DNA from: Flavobacteriales bacterium
GTDB taxonomy: Bacteria; Bacteroidota; Bacteroidia; Flavobacteriales_C; GCA-002722245
DNA length: 64,000 nt
Assembly (NCBI GenBank): GCA_023251095.1
Contig: JAHEZL010000002.1
Coordinates: forward strand, 236,004 to 300,003
Direction: 5' to 3'
Part shown: piece after piece, positions 1 through 8,341 of the stretch
Layout of the letters: the number at the start of each line of letters is the position of its first letter
How positions within the stretch are numbered: the first letter of the stretch is position 1
Translations under genes and position numbers: made by a program
The notes under the pieces: generated by a model
Database searches by the model: none
What the model was told of the DNA's origin: nothing
The model's input: the letters and a program-made list of their open reading frames with translations, nothing else

Positions 1-625
1 CCATGGGATTTCCTGAAAAAATAGTTGAAACGATATCGTTGGTAAACGACAAGCGCAATACACAGTCGAAGTAAACTGATATGGTTTTGCTGGGGGCATC
101 CCATCTTACTCTTGTGTTGTGCCAGGTGCCGTCTTCAACGTCGGCAACGGTTGCACTTGTTTGCACCGGACCGGCAAGGTAATAGGCTGCTGCGCTGTGA
201 TCGGCTACTCCGTTTTTTTCAATGGCGATATGGTCGAAGACAGGATCAAGATAATCCACATTTTGATAAGTATCATATTCCACAATCAAAGAAGGAGTAA
301 TTCCGCTTGCGCCTAATCCGCCGCCGGGTCCGCCGGCATTGGTTCCTTGTCGCTGCAGCGTGAAGCTCATTCCATCCGCACCATCATCATGAGTACCGAA
401 ATGCATTTCAAAGAATAAGTCGAAAGATTGATTCAAATCAATTTGAGTAGTGTTCCAAACGCTACCGTTTTGCCACATGGAATCCTGGGTAATTCTATAA
501 GTTGTAGGATTTATTTTTACAGCATTCCCCACCAATGAATATTGAGCGTAAGAGGAAGAGCATAAAAGCTCAAGAAGTAAAGCGAGCACAAAAATATTTG
601 CGCTATTGATTTTTTTTGATTTCAT
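1..625 (-). CDS. Secreted L-type lectin-domain protein, 3' part missing
   Basis: The reading frame is open from the ATG at 625 to the window edge (208 codons seen), so the C-terminus is outside the window. Residues 1-27 form a signal peptide (hydrophobic stretch VLALLLELL, then SSYA-Q). The mature part matches the legume/L-type lectin fold seen in Bacteroidota adhesins: FFEMHFGTHDDGADGMSF near residue 71, a glycine-rich GGPGGGLGASG, then SLIVEYDTY and HNTRVRWDA. Such proteins usually carry many further domains and a T9SS type B sorting domain; that is family knowledge, not seen here. Its carbohydrate ligand cannot be inferred. A small hairpin (TTTACC/GGTAAA with four-base loop, 639-654) lies just upstream of the start on the same strand. 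It sits downstream of another secreted T9SS cargo on the same strand. Confidence 0.8.
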   Translation of the reverse strand, partial: MKSKKINSANIFVLALLLELLCSSSYAQYSLVGNAVKINPTTYRITQDSMWQNGSVWNTTQIDLNQSFDLFFEMHFGTHDDGADGMSFTLQRQGTNAGGPGGGLGASGITPSLIVEYDTYQNVDYLDPVFDHIAIEKNGVADHSAAAYYLAGPVQTSATVADVEDGTWHNTRVRWDAPSKTISVYFDCVLRLSFTNDIVSTIFSGNPM

Positions 626-928
626 ATTTTACAAAAGTTTTACCCCCCGGTAAAGACTAGAGAAACGAAGATAGACGCTAAATGAAGTAATAGCAAGGAA
701 AAACGAAAATATAAATGACTTAAGTTATTGATATATAAGTAGTTACAAATACATGAATTTGCATTTACGCAGCAAAAAGCAATTTTTATAATACATTGAT
801 ATAGATGTGTTTAAGATTTTTATTGCGCTTTAAAACAGGATTTATTTCGCGCTTAAAAAACAATAGCACGATCAGATGAATCCCGTAGTTGTTTTTTTTT
901 ATTAAGTCTGGAGATTGCCTTATATGAA
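626..928. other. Intergenic region without a gene
   Basis: This AT-rich gap separates the lectin gene from the next minus-strand gene. Apart from the small hairpin at 639-654, I see no RNA gene, no conserved coding frame and no clear match to the TTTG/TAnnTTTG promoter pattern on the minus strand. Confidence 0.5.
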
Positions 929-3900
929 TTATTCCATCAGCGTTAAGAAGCTGGCGATTTCATAATTTTTGCCTGCTGAATTCTGGTATCTGATGACAAA
1001 ATAGTAGGTTCCTGATGCAGCAGGCAATCCATTGAATTTACCATCCCAATTCGGTAATACATTTTCTTCTGAATAAAACATGAAGCGTCCCCATCTGTCA
1101 TAAACACCAAAGCTGATGATGCGCACATTGGCCACTACTTTCGGGAAGTTGGAATCATCAACGCCTTTTGGTTTGAAAACATCATTAATGCCATCACCGT
1201 TTGGCGTAATTACATCAGGCCAGTCGAGAATAAAATCATCGCAATGGATGGTCACGGCAATACTATCAGAGATGGAACATTGGTTAGAATCCGTTACTTG
1301 TACCCAATAAGATTCAGGTGCTGTAATCACAATAGATGTAAGATCCGCTTGTCCGGTGCTCCACAACAATTGTTTGGTTCCGCTATATTGAGCTGTTAAA
1401 GTTACTTTGTCGTAATCATTGTTGCAGATGGTTACATCATTTCCTAAATCAACAGAAGGTAAAGCATGCACCTGAACAAAAATGGTGTCGTTTCTTGAGC
1501 AGCCGATGTTATCGCTTACTGTTACGATGTACTGCCCTGTTGTATTCACCGAAATAGTTGCTGTTTGAGCGGCATTCGACCATAAATAATTCAGCAGAAT
1601 ATTGGTTCCCGGATCAAGCGTCACAGCTTGTCCCTGACACATAAAAGTATCTACTCCTAATTTTGGTGAAGGGAAAGTATTTACTGTTAAAAATGCATTG
1701 TCGGTAGCGGTACAGCCGAGTCCGTTGGTCACGGTAATGGTATAAGTTCCTTGTGTTGCCGCCGGAGTAGTTCGCAGTCCGCCTGTTCCCAATCCTGTCC
1801 AGGTATAAGTTGTAAATCCGGCTCCTGCATCAAAAGTAGTACTGCTTCCATCACAAACCGCTTTATCATTCACCGTCACTGAAATCGGGTCAATGGTAAG
1901 GGTAGCAGCAGATGAATTGGTTGATGGACAAATTCCCGATTTTACGATTGCCCGGTATTTTGTAGTAAGAGTAATGTTGTTGTAAGCTTGGGAAGCGGTG
2001 AGATTTACAATAGGAGTTGAGGTTGTGAAATTATCTGTTGAACTTTCCCAACCTGTTATACTTCCTGTATTTCCCGCAAGTGTTAAAGTACCTGAGTTAG
2101 CACCTGAACAAACCGTTGCATCTGCAGTAACAGTTCCCCCAACAGAAACAGGGTTAATGGTAATAGTTGCTGCAGAAGAATTATCTGAAGCACAAGTTCC
2201 TGATTTCACTATCGCTCGGTATTTGGTAGTAGCCACAATGTTGGTGTAAGTTTGAGAACTTGTTGTATTTACAATAGGAGTAGTGCTTACAAAATTATCT
2301 ATTGAGCTTTCCCAACCTGTTACCAATCCTGTATTTCCTGCAAGTGATACCGTTCCCGAGTTGGCACCTGAACACACCGTAGCATCAGCAGTTACAACAC
2401 CTCCAACAGAAACAGGATCAACGGTAATTGTTGCTGCGGAAGAATTGGTACCTACACAAACCCCTGATTTTACAAGGGCTCTGTATTTCGTTGTTGTGCT
2501 GATATTGTTGTAAAGCAAAGAATCCGTGAGATTTACTATTGGTGTTGACGTTCCAAAATTATTAACAGAACTTTCCCAGCCTGTGATAATTCCTGTATAT
2601 CCTGCCAGGAATAGCTTTCCTGAATTGCTGCCTGAACATACCGTTGCATTGGCACTTACCGTTCCTCCTCGCGAAACAGGATCAACTGTTACGGTTGCGC
2701 TGGTGGAATTGGCAGAAGCGCAGGTTCCCGATTTAACCACCGCCCTGTATTTTGTAGTTGTTGCGATGTTTGTGTAAGTAAGAGAAGTCGTCAAATTTAC
2801 AATAGGAGTAGCGCTCACAAAATTATCTGTTGAGCTTTCCCAACCTGTTACACTTCCTGTGTTTCCTGCAAGTGTTAAAGTTCCTGCATTGGCACCTGAA
2901 CATACAGTAATATCGGCAGTAACAGCACCTCCAACAGAAACAGGATCAACTGTGATTGTTGCAGCAGAGGAATTGGCAGAAGCACAGGTTCCCGATTGCA
3001 CGATTGCTCTGTATTTAGTAGTAGCAATGATGTTGGTATAACTTTGTGATGTAGTAACATTTACAATCGGAGTAGTGCTTACAAAATTATCTGTTGAACT
3101 TTCCCAGCCTATTACCAATCCTGTATTTCCTGCAAGTGTAAGCGTTCCTGAGTTAGATCCCGAACAAACCGTTGCGTTTTGTGCTACAGTTCCACCTACC
3201 GAAACAGGATCAACTGTAATTGTTGCGCTTGTCGAATTGGCAGAAGCACAGCTTCCTGATTTCACCACCGCTCTATATTTGGTAGTGGTAGTAATGTTCG
3301 TATAAGTTAAAGAAGTAGTCACATTTACAATCGGAGTAGTACTCACAAAATTATCCGTTGAACTTTCCCAACCTGTTACAGATCCTGTATTTCCGGCAAG
3401 ATTTAATGTTCCGGTGTTCGCTCCTGAACAAACCGTTGCATCAGCAGTAACCCCTCCTCCGGCAGAAACCGGATCAACGCTAATCGTTGCGCTTGTAGAA
3501 TTGGCGGAAGCACAAGTTCCTGATTTCACTACCGCTCTGTATTTGGTAGTAGCAACAATGTTAGTATAAGATTGTGATGCGGTAAGATTTACAATCGGAG
3601 TAGTACTCACAAAATTATCCGTTGAGCTTTCCCAACCTGTTATAGTTCCTGTGTTCCCGGCAAGCGTCAACGTTCCTGAATTAGCTCCTGAACACACCGT
3701 AGCGTCAGCAGTAACTGTTCCGCCCACAGAAACCGGATCAACAGTAATTGTTGCAGCGTTTGAATTATCTGAAGCACAAGTTCCTGATTTTACAACTGCT
3801 CTGTATTTAGTGGTTGTGGTGATATTTAAATAAGCTTGAGTGGTGGTAACATTGGCAATATCCACTGGAGTCACGAAATTATCAGTAGAGCTTTGCCATT

Positions 3901-5833
3901 TCACAATGCTGCCGGTATGACCTGCGAGAGTTAAGTTAGCGCCGTTTGTTCCCGAACACACTGTGGCATCGGCCGTAACAGCTCCGGCCACTGTAGCAGC
4001 ATCTACAGTAATAGTGGCAGCAGCAGAATTAGCAGCAGCACAAGTTCCTGATTTTATTACTGCTCTGTATTTCGTGGTTGTTGTAATATTCAAATAAATC
4101 TGAGTGGTAGTAACGTTCGCAATATCAACAGGCGTAACAAAATTATCAATAGAACTTTGCCATTTTACAATACTTCCTGTATGTCCCGCCAATGTTAAAG
4201 TTGCGCCATTGGAGCCTGAACACACCGTAGCATCAGCCGTCACAGAACCCGCTACTGTTGCAGCATCCACAGTAATAGTAGCAGCGGCAGAATTAACAGC
4301 TGCGCAGGCGCCGTCTTGAATTACCGCTCTATATTTGGTGCTAGCCACAATATTGGTATAGGTTTGCGAAGTAGTAACATTGACAATATCCACGGGAGTT
4401 ACGAAATTATCCACAGAGCTTTGCCATTTCACGATACTTCCGTTATGGCCCGCCAGAGTGAGTGTTCCCGAGTTTGAGCCCGAACATACCGTAGCGTCAG
4501 CTGTTACTGTTCCTCCAACAGAATTACAGGCAAATTCAAAAGCGCCTATTTCTTGATTCACGGCGGTTCTTATTATGGCCGGACTTCTGCGCACGTCATC
4601 GGTAACAGTAACATCGCTCACCGCCGAACTTGTTGCAGGAGAACCTACTTGTAAATCAAGATTTATCAAACTGGTGAAAAGAGGATCACCTTCTTTACTG
4701 GCAGCATCTTTACCAAGAACCGGTTTCCAGTCGGCAAGCGCATTGTAAGTAGTAGCAAACCTTCTGGCAATCTGTCCGCCCGGATAATAGTATAAATTGT
4801 AATCTAAGGTTGAGGGATCATTTGCCATATCTAATAAATTGATGCAGTAATTTCCCGCACCTCCTCTGGTGTACAAAATGTTGTTTTGAATGGTCCAGTT
4901 GGAACAAGCTCCATAAATACAATCCCGATCTGTTAACAGGGAATTGAATTTAAAAGTATTGGAGGGATGAATACCAATCCCACTATTGTCGCACCACATT
5001 CCATAATCACAGTTCCATACGTAATTATTAACCCAGGTATTATTTACTCCTTCTTCCTGAATATCCAGTCCGTGACTTGCGCCGCTGATTCTGTTGCTGC
5101 TTATCACGTTATTGTCGGATAAAAAAGCAGTAGCAAAGGCATTTCCTTCGATGAAAATCCCCATACTGTTTCCTCCGAATTTACCGGCAGTAACCGTATT
5201 GCCGTCATAAACGCAATTAGAACTATTGTAAGCTAAAATCCCATTTGCAGGAGAGAGGATGGTACAACTCAAAACGCTACAAAAATCGGAATGATTAACA
5301 GAAACAGCTGTTGCAGCATTGGTACAGTTTGTTTCGATATAACAGGTGTTCAGAATAATATTGGAAGAAGGGGAGTTGATGGAAAAAGTAGTTTGATTTA
5401 CATCGGTGGTTTCTATATACAAATCCTTGAAAGTGATATAGCTGTTACCTGCGCCGCTGATGTATGCTCCCTGCATTGCGCCTGAGAAAATGTTTTGAGT
5501 CAGAAGCATTCCTGCGCCCTGAATGATTAAAGGATGACCTGAACTTCCTCCGTCGGCATTGCTGTTGAACAACCATTGTTCATTGTACAGTCCGGCATCA
5601 ATGTATACAATATCGTCGGGACCTAATACTTTGGTGTTGATGATGTGAGTAAGTGTTGCACAAGGTGATGCAGCGCTGGTTCCGGAGTTCCCGTCATTCC
5701 CCGCCGCCGAACAGTAAATATCACTTCCCGTAAGTACATCGTTAATGTAATATGTGTTTGCTGCAAATGAACTTGTGCTCATGACAAGCGCAAGCGCAAC
5801 AAAACACAATTGTTTTTTAAGAGCTTTCCCCAT
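929..5833 (-). CDS. Giant secreted beta-helix / Ig-repeat protein with T9SS type B sorting domain
   Basis: The frame extends upstream to 5932, but the ATG at 5833 begins a clean signal peptide (MGKALKK, hydrophobic core, SSFA-A), so I prefer it: 1634 residues. Domain order: a right-handed parallel beta-helix (about residues 25-430, with DDIVYIDAGLYNEQ and many short N-rich turns), ten tandem 88-residue Ig-like repeats (438-1317), two to three further Ig/PKD-like modules with SNAAQTATISV and WSTGQADLTS, and a gliding-motility C-terminal domain (TPNGDGINDVF, VYDRWGRFMF, WDGKFNG, GTYYFVIRY). The last is the type B T9SS signal, so the protein is predicted to be exported through the T9SS and held at the surface, where it may act as an adhesin. 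No PorP/SprF partner lies next to it. No enzymatic residues were recognised in the helix. Confidence 0.88.
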   Translation of the reverse strand: MGKALKKQLCFVALALVMSTSSFAANTYYINDVLTGSDIYCSAAGNDGNSGTSAASPCATLTHIINTKVLGPDDIVYIDAGLYNEQWLFNSNADGGSSGHPLIIQGAGMLLTQNIFSGAMQGAYISGAGNSYITFKDLYIETTDVNQTTFSINSPSSNIILNTCYIETNCTNAATAVSVNHSDFCSVLSCTILSPANGILAYNSSNCVYDGNTVTAGKFGGNSMGIFIEGNAFATAFLSDNNVISSNRISGASHGLDIQEEGVNNTWVNNYVWNCDYGMWCDNSGIGIHPSNTFKFNSLLTDRDCIYGACSNWTIQNNILYTRGGAGNYCINLLDMANDPSTLDYNLYYYPGGQIARRFATTYNALADWKPVLGKDAASKEGDPLFTSLINLDLQVGSPATSSAVSDVTVTDDVRRSPAIIRTAVNQEIGAFEFACNSVGGTVTADATVCSGSNSGTLTLAGHNGSIVKWQSSVDNFVTPVDIVNVTTSQTYTNIVASTKYRAVIQDGACAAVNSAAATITVDAATVAGSVTADATVCSGSNGATLTLAGHTGSIVKWQSSIDNFVTPVDIANVTTTQIYLNITTTTKYRAVIKSGTCAAANSAAATITVDAATVAGAVTADATVCSGTNGANLTLAGHTGSIVKWQSSTDNFVTPVDIANVTTTQAYLNITTTTKYRAVVKSGTCASDNSNAATITVDPVSVGGTVTADATVCSGANSGTLTLAGNTGTITGWESSTDNFVSTTPIVNLTASQSYTNIVATTKYRAVVKSGTCASANSTSATISVDPVSAGGGVTADATVCSGANTGTLNLAGNTGSVTGWESSTDNFVSTTPIVNVTTSLTYTNITTTTKYRAVVKSGSCASANSTSATITVDPVSVGGTVAQNATVCSGSNSGTLTLAGNTGLVIGWESSTDNFVSTTPIVNVTTSQSYTNIIATTKYRAIVQSGTCASANSSAATITVDPVSVGGAVTADITVCSGANAGTLTLAGNTGSVTGWESSTDNFVSATPIVNLTTSLTYTNIATTTKYRAVVKSGTCASANSTSATVTVDPVSRGGTVSANATVCSGSNSGKLFLAGYTGIITGWESSVNNFGTSTPIVNLTDSLLYNNISTTTKYRALVKSGVCVGTNSSAATITVDPVSVGGVVTADATVCSGANSGTVSLAGNTGLVTGWESSIDNFVSTTPIVNTTSSQTYTNIVATTKYRAIVKSGTCASDNSSAATITINPVSVGGTVTADATVCSGANSGTLTLAGNTGSITGWESSTDNFTTSTPIVNLTASQAYNNITLTTKYRAIVKSGICPSTNSSAATLTIDPISVTVNDKAVCDGSSTTFDAGAGFTTYTWTGLGTGGLRTTPAATQGTYTITVTNGLGCTATDNAFLTVNTFPSPKLGVDTFMCQGQAVTLDPGTNILLNYLWSNAAQTATISVNTTGQYIVTVSDNIGCSRNDTIFVQVHALPSVDLGNDVTICNNDYDKVTLTAQYSGTKQLLWSTGQADLTSIVITAPESYWVQVTDSNQCSISDSIAVTIHCDDFILDWPDVITPNGDGINDVFKPKGVDDSNFPKVVANVRIISFGVYDRWGRFMFYSEENVLPNWDGKFNGLPAASGTYYFVIRYQNSAGKNYEIASFLTLME
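1883..4522 (-). repeat. Ten tandem 264-bp in-frame repeats
   Basis: Ten copies of exactly 88 codons fill this stretch of the beta-helix protein gene. Each copy starts SVGGxVTADATVCSG and ends with KYRAxVKSGxCAS...AATITVDP. The three N-terminal copies form one subtype (VKWQSS, TPVDI) and the remaining seven another (TGWESS, STTPIV), so the array looks built by at least two rounds of duplication. Two conserved cysteines per copy could form a disulfide. Sequence similarity along the DNA makes this a likely site for recombination and length variation. Confidence 0.95.
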
Positions 5834-6148
5834 TTTATTTCCTGTACAAAAGTGCGCGCTGAAACTGTCTCTAACAGAATTCATCGCAGTAGATTGAGCG
5901 TGCAATTTATATTTTAAATGGGCTGTGCGCAAGTAAAAACTAATTAAATTTTACGTAAAAAATTGATATACAAATGATTAAAATATTTCTTTTTACACTT
6001 AGAAAACAATTTTAAAAGTTTAAAAAGGCCGCTATTGGCGATTTTTACGAATATTGGTCGCGCTGAATTATAACACTTCAGCAACAACTTATAGTTTGAA
6101 AACAGATTTTTGTTTCACTAAATGTTAATTTCCGAAATTGGAGGGGAC
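5834..6148. other. AT-rich intergenic region
   Basis: Leader of the giant beta-helix gene plus spacer. Part of it (to 5932) stays open in frame with the downstream gene but gives an N-terminus with no signal peptide at its start, so I treat it as untranslated. No convincing promoter box or RNA gene was seen. Confidence 0.45.
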
Positions 6149-6220
6149 TTGTAGAGACGGAAGATTTTCCGTCTCAGTGAAATAGGAACATTATAAGACG
6201 CAAAATTTTGCGTCTCTACA
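6149..6220. repeat. Compound palindromic element (GTAGAGACG family)
   Basis: Outer arms TGTAGAGACG (6150-6159) and CGTCTCTACA (6211-6220) enclose two separate perfect hairpins: one at 6154-6175 (arms GAGACGGAA/TTCCGTCTC) and a 20-base palindrome at 6196-6215 (AGACGCAAAA/TTTTGCGTCT). It looks like two diverged copies of one palindromic repeat. I recall short repeats of this kind being widespread in Bacteroidota and cyanobacteria. The right end overlaps the last codons and supplies the stop codon (6216-6218) of the adjacent MscS gene. Confidence 0.85.
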
Positions 6221-7295
6221 GCGCTTTATGAAAAACAGTTCTGGTTGGGAAAGCAAAATCAATTCCCTTTTCATTGAATTTTTTCAGAATGGTTAAATTC
6301 ATGTCAGTTAAGGCCGTCGGGATGTTTTTGTCTTTTCTGATAAAATAGACAAACTCAATATTTAAGGCGGAGTCAAGGAATTTATTGAAAGAGATAGCGA
6401 AATCTTTTTCGATGTTCTGACTGGCAGTAGCAATTTCTTTCAGGGTTGTTAAAGCTTCTTCCATTTTAGTAATGTCGGACGAATAGGTGAGTGCGAGATT
6501 AACAACCACCTTTCTATTCGGTTCCGATGAAATATTTTCAATGCTGGTATTTGAAAAAACGGAATTCGGAATCGTTACTCTTCTGCCTTCCATCGTACGC
6601 AAGCGCGTGCTGCGCAAACCAATTTCTTCAATGATACCATCGTGACCCGAAGCAATCACACGATCTTTAATTTTAAATGGTTTATCAGTAAAAATGGTAA
6701 TTCCTCCAAAAAGGTTTTTTACGGAATCCTGTGCTGCCAAAGCGAAAGCCAAACCACCAATTCCTAAACCGGCGATTAAAGCCCCAACATCATAACCTGC
6801 ATTGCTTAAACCGATAATGAAGGCTAAAACCCAAACGGTTGCTTTCAAAGCTTTGCGAACAATGGGCAAAATCTGATCATCCAAATCACTTTCCGATTTC
6901 TCGGTGAGCGGAACAATGTATTCGTCAATGATGGCATCAATCAAGCGGGTGGAAGTCCAAACGATATTGATCACCGTAGCGATATAAAATACAACGGTAA
7001 AAAATTTGCCTAAACCATCGGGTAATTTCAATACATCCATCGACATCCAAACGCCAAACAATCCAATAGCAAAGGCAACAGGACCTTCCAGTTTTTCAAT
7101 CAGTAAATCGTCCAGATTGGTTTTTGTGCGGGCTGTAAATCTTTTAACGATAGTGGATAAAAGCCAAAACATCACTTTAGCAATTAGTATCGATAATAAA
7201 ATCCCCGATATGGCAACTACCCATTTAGCGATAGAATTTCCAAAATACATTTCCTGTAGGAAAGGAGGAAAAAGGCTTGCAATTTTTTCTAACAT
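6216..7295 (-). CDS. MscS family mechanosensitive ion channel
   Basis: A 359-residue membrane protein that should relieve turgor on hypo-osmotic shock. Hydrophobic segments lie at about 19-42, 68-84, 92-110 and 150-185. The pore-lining helix shows the glycine/alanine pattern of the family (ALIAGLGIGGLAFALAAQD), followed by the MscS beta domain (NLFGGITIFTDKPFKIKDRV, GIIEEIGLRSTRLRT, VTIPNSVFSNTSIENIS) and an alpha/beta C-terminal domain. The length is a little above that of E. coli MscS, in line with an extra N-terminal transmembrane pair. The start lies one base downstream of the amidase stop, so the two genes are probably co-transcribed. The stop codon is provided by a palindromic repeat element, which suggests the element's insertion trimmed or rewrote the C-terminus. 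Confidence 0.92.
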   Translation of the reverse strand: MLEKIASLFPPFLQEMYFGNSIAKWVVAISGILLSILIAKVMFWLLSTIVKRFTARTKTNLDDLLIEKLEGPVAFAIGLFGVWMSMDVLKLPDGLGKFFTVVFYIATVINIVWTSTRLIDAIIDEYIVPLTEKSESDLDDQILPIVRKALKATVWVLAFIIGLSNAGYDVGALIAGLGIGGLAFALAAQDSVKNLFGGITIFTDKPFKIKDRVIASGHDGIIEEIGLRSTRLRTMEGRRVTIPNSVFSNTSIENISSEPNRKVVVNLALTYSSDITKMEEALTTLKEIATASQNIEKDFAISFNKFLDSALNIEFVYFIRKDKNIPTALTDMNLTILKKFNEKGIDFAFPTRTVFHKAL

Positions 7296-7296
7296 A

Positions 7297-8178
7297 TTAT
7301 TTATGATCTCTAAAACGTTTCAATAAATCTCCAAAGGCATCAATGCGGCGGTCGCGGAAGAAGGGCCATATGCGGCGCACTTTTTCTGATCTGGCCATAT
7401 CTAACTCAATGACAATATTTTCTTCTTTATCCGGGGAAGCCTGAACCAGTAATTCGGCTTGCGGACCGGCAACAAATGAATTTCCCCAAAACTGTATGCC
7501 GTTGGTTACAGCAGATGGATCGCTTTCGTGTCCCACACGATTCACGGAAATAACGTGTAAGCCATTGGCCACTGCGTGTCCGCGTTGTACAGTAATCCAT
7601 GCATTGAGCTGACGTTGTTTTTCTTCTTCTTTATCCGAAGATTCCCAACCGATGGCAGTTGGATAAATCAAAAGCTCGGCTCCTGCAAGGGCCATCAGTC
7701 GTGCTGCTTCAGGATACCATTGGTCCCAGCAAACCAGCACGCCCAGTTTCCCTACAGAAGTTTTTATCGGTTCAAATCCGAGATCTCCCGGCGTGAAATA
7801 AAATTTTTCATAATAAGCAGGATCATCGGGAATGTGCATTTTGCGGTACTTTCCGGCGATGGAGCCATCTTTTTCAAAAACCACTGCAGTGTTGTGGTAC
7901 AAACCTGCCGCGCGTTTTTCAAAGAGAGAGGTCACTAAAACAATTCCCAGTTCTTTGGCGAGTTTTCCATAGCGATCGGTAGACGGACCGGGAATAGTTT
8001 CTGCCAGATCAAATTGATTGGTATCCTCCGTTTGACAGAAGTACAAACCGTTGTGCAATTCCTGCAACACCACTAAAACAGCGCCTTTTGCAGCACAGTC
8101 GCGGATATTTTTTTCCAGCTTCGCAATGTTGGAAGAGATATCGGCTGAATTGGATTGTTGTATGAGTGCGATTTTCAT
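7297..8178 (-). CDS. aguB: N-carbamoylputrescine amidase (carbon-nitrogen hydrolase)
   Basis: A 293-residue nitrilase-superfamily enzyme, predicted to cleave N-carbamoylputrescine to putrescine, CO2 and ammonia in the agmatine route to polyamines. The catalytic Glu-Lys-Cys triad is visible as E40 (VLQELHNGLYFC), K113 (KYRKMHIPDD) and C150 (LVCWDQWYPEAARLMA). The CWDQWYPEAARLMALAGAE block and YPTAIGWES are hallmarks of the AguB branch rather than of beta-ureidopropionase or plain nitrilases. It is cytosolic, with no signal peptide. Its usual partner agmatine deiminase (aguA) is not in the window. It is followed after one base by the mscS-type gene, and preceded by a long inverted repeat. Confidence 0.88.
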   Translation of the reverse strand: MKIALIQQSNSADISSNIAKLEKNIRDCAAKGAVLVVLQELHNGLYFCQTEDTNQFDLAETIPGPSTDRYGKLAKELGIVLVTSLFEKRAAGLYHNTAVVFEKDGSIAGKYRKMHIPDDPAYYEKFYFTPGDLGFEPIKTSVGKLGVLVCWDQWYPEAARLMALAGAELLIYPTAIGWESSDKEEEKQRQLNAWITVQRGHAVANGLHVISVNRVGHESDPSAVTNGIQFWGNSFVAGPQAELLVQASPDKEENIVIELDMARSEKVRRIWPFFRDRRIDAFGDLLKRFRDHK

Positions 8179-8226
8179 GTTGCGAAATTAAGAAAAAGGA
8201 GTGTTAAATAAAATGTGTGAAGTAGA

Positions 8227-8328
8227 GGGCGATAGGTCCTTCCTTCGTCAGGATGATATTACCTAACCACTCTTGAATTTTCACAATGGATGAGTATGTC
8301 ATCCTGACGAAGGAAGGACCTATCGCCC
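8227..8328. repeat. Perfect 30-bp inverted repeat, 42-base loop
   Basis: Left arm 8227-8256 and right arm 8299-8328 are exact reverse complements (starting GGGCGATAGGTCC and ending GGACCTATCGCCC). The element fills most of the gap between the end of the propeller/barrel gene and the start of the amidase gene on the minus strand. Short repeats containing ATCCTGACGAAGGAAGGA are, as I recall, common in intergenic regions of many Bacteroidota. It may act as a transcription barrier or be a MITE-like remnant. Confidence 0.9.
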
Positions 8329-8341
8329 TGTATGCAAATTT

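Noticed and set aside
1998..4319. A series of plus-strand open frames of 60-83 codons at regular spacing
   Set aside because: They lie antisense to the ten 264-bp repeats and recur with the same period; they are mirror frames of the repeat protein.
1883..4522. Regular repeats that could suggest a CRISPR array
   Set aside because: The units are 264 bp, in frame, without spacers, and encode Ig-like domains.
5834..5932. N-terminal 33-residue extension of the giant beta-helix protein
   Set aside because: The extension would place a polar stretch before the signal peptide; the ATG at 5833 is a better start.
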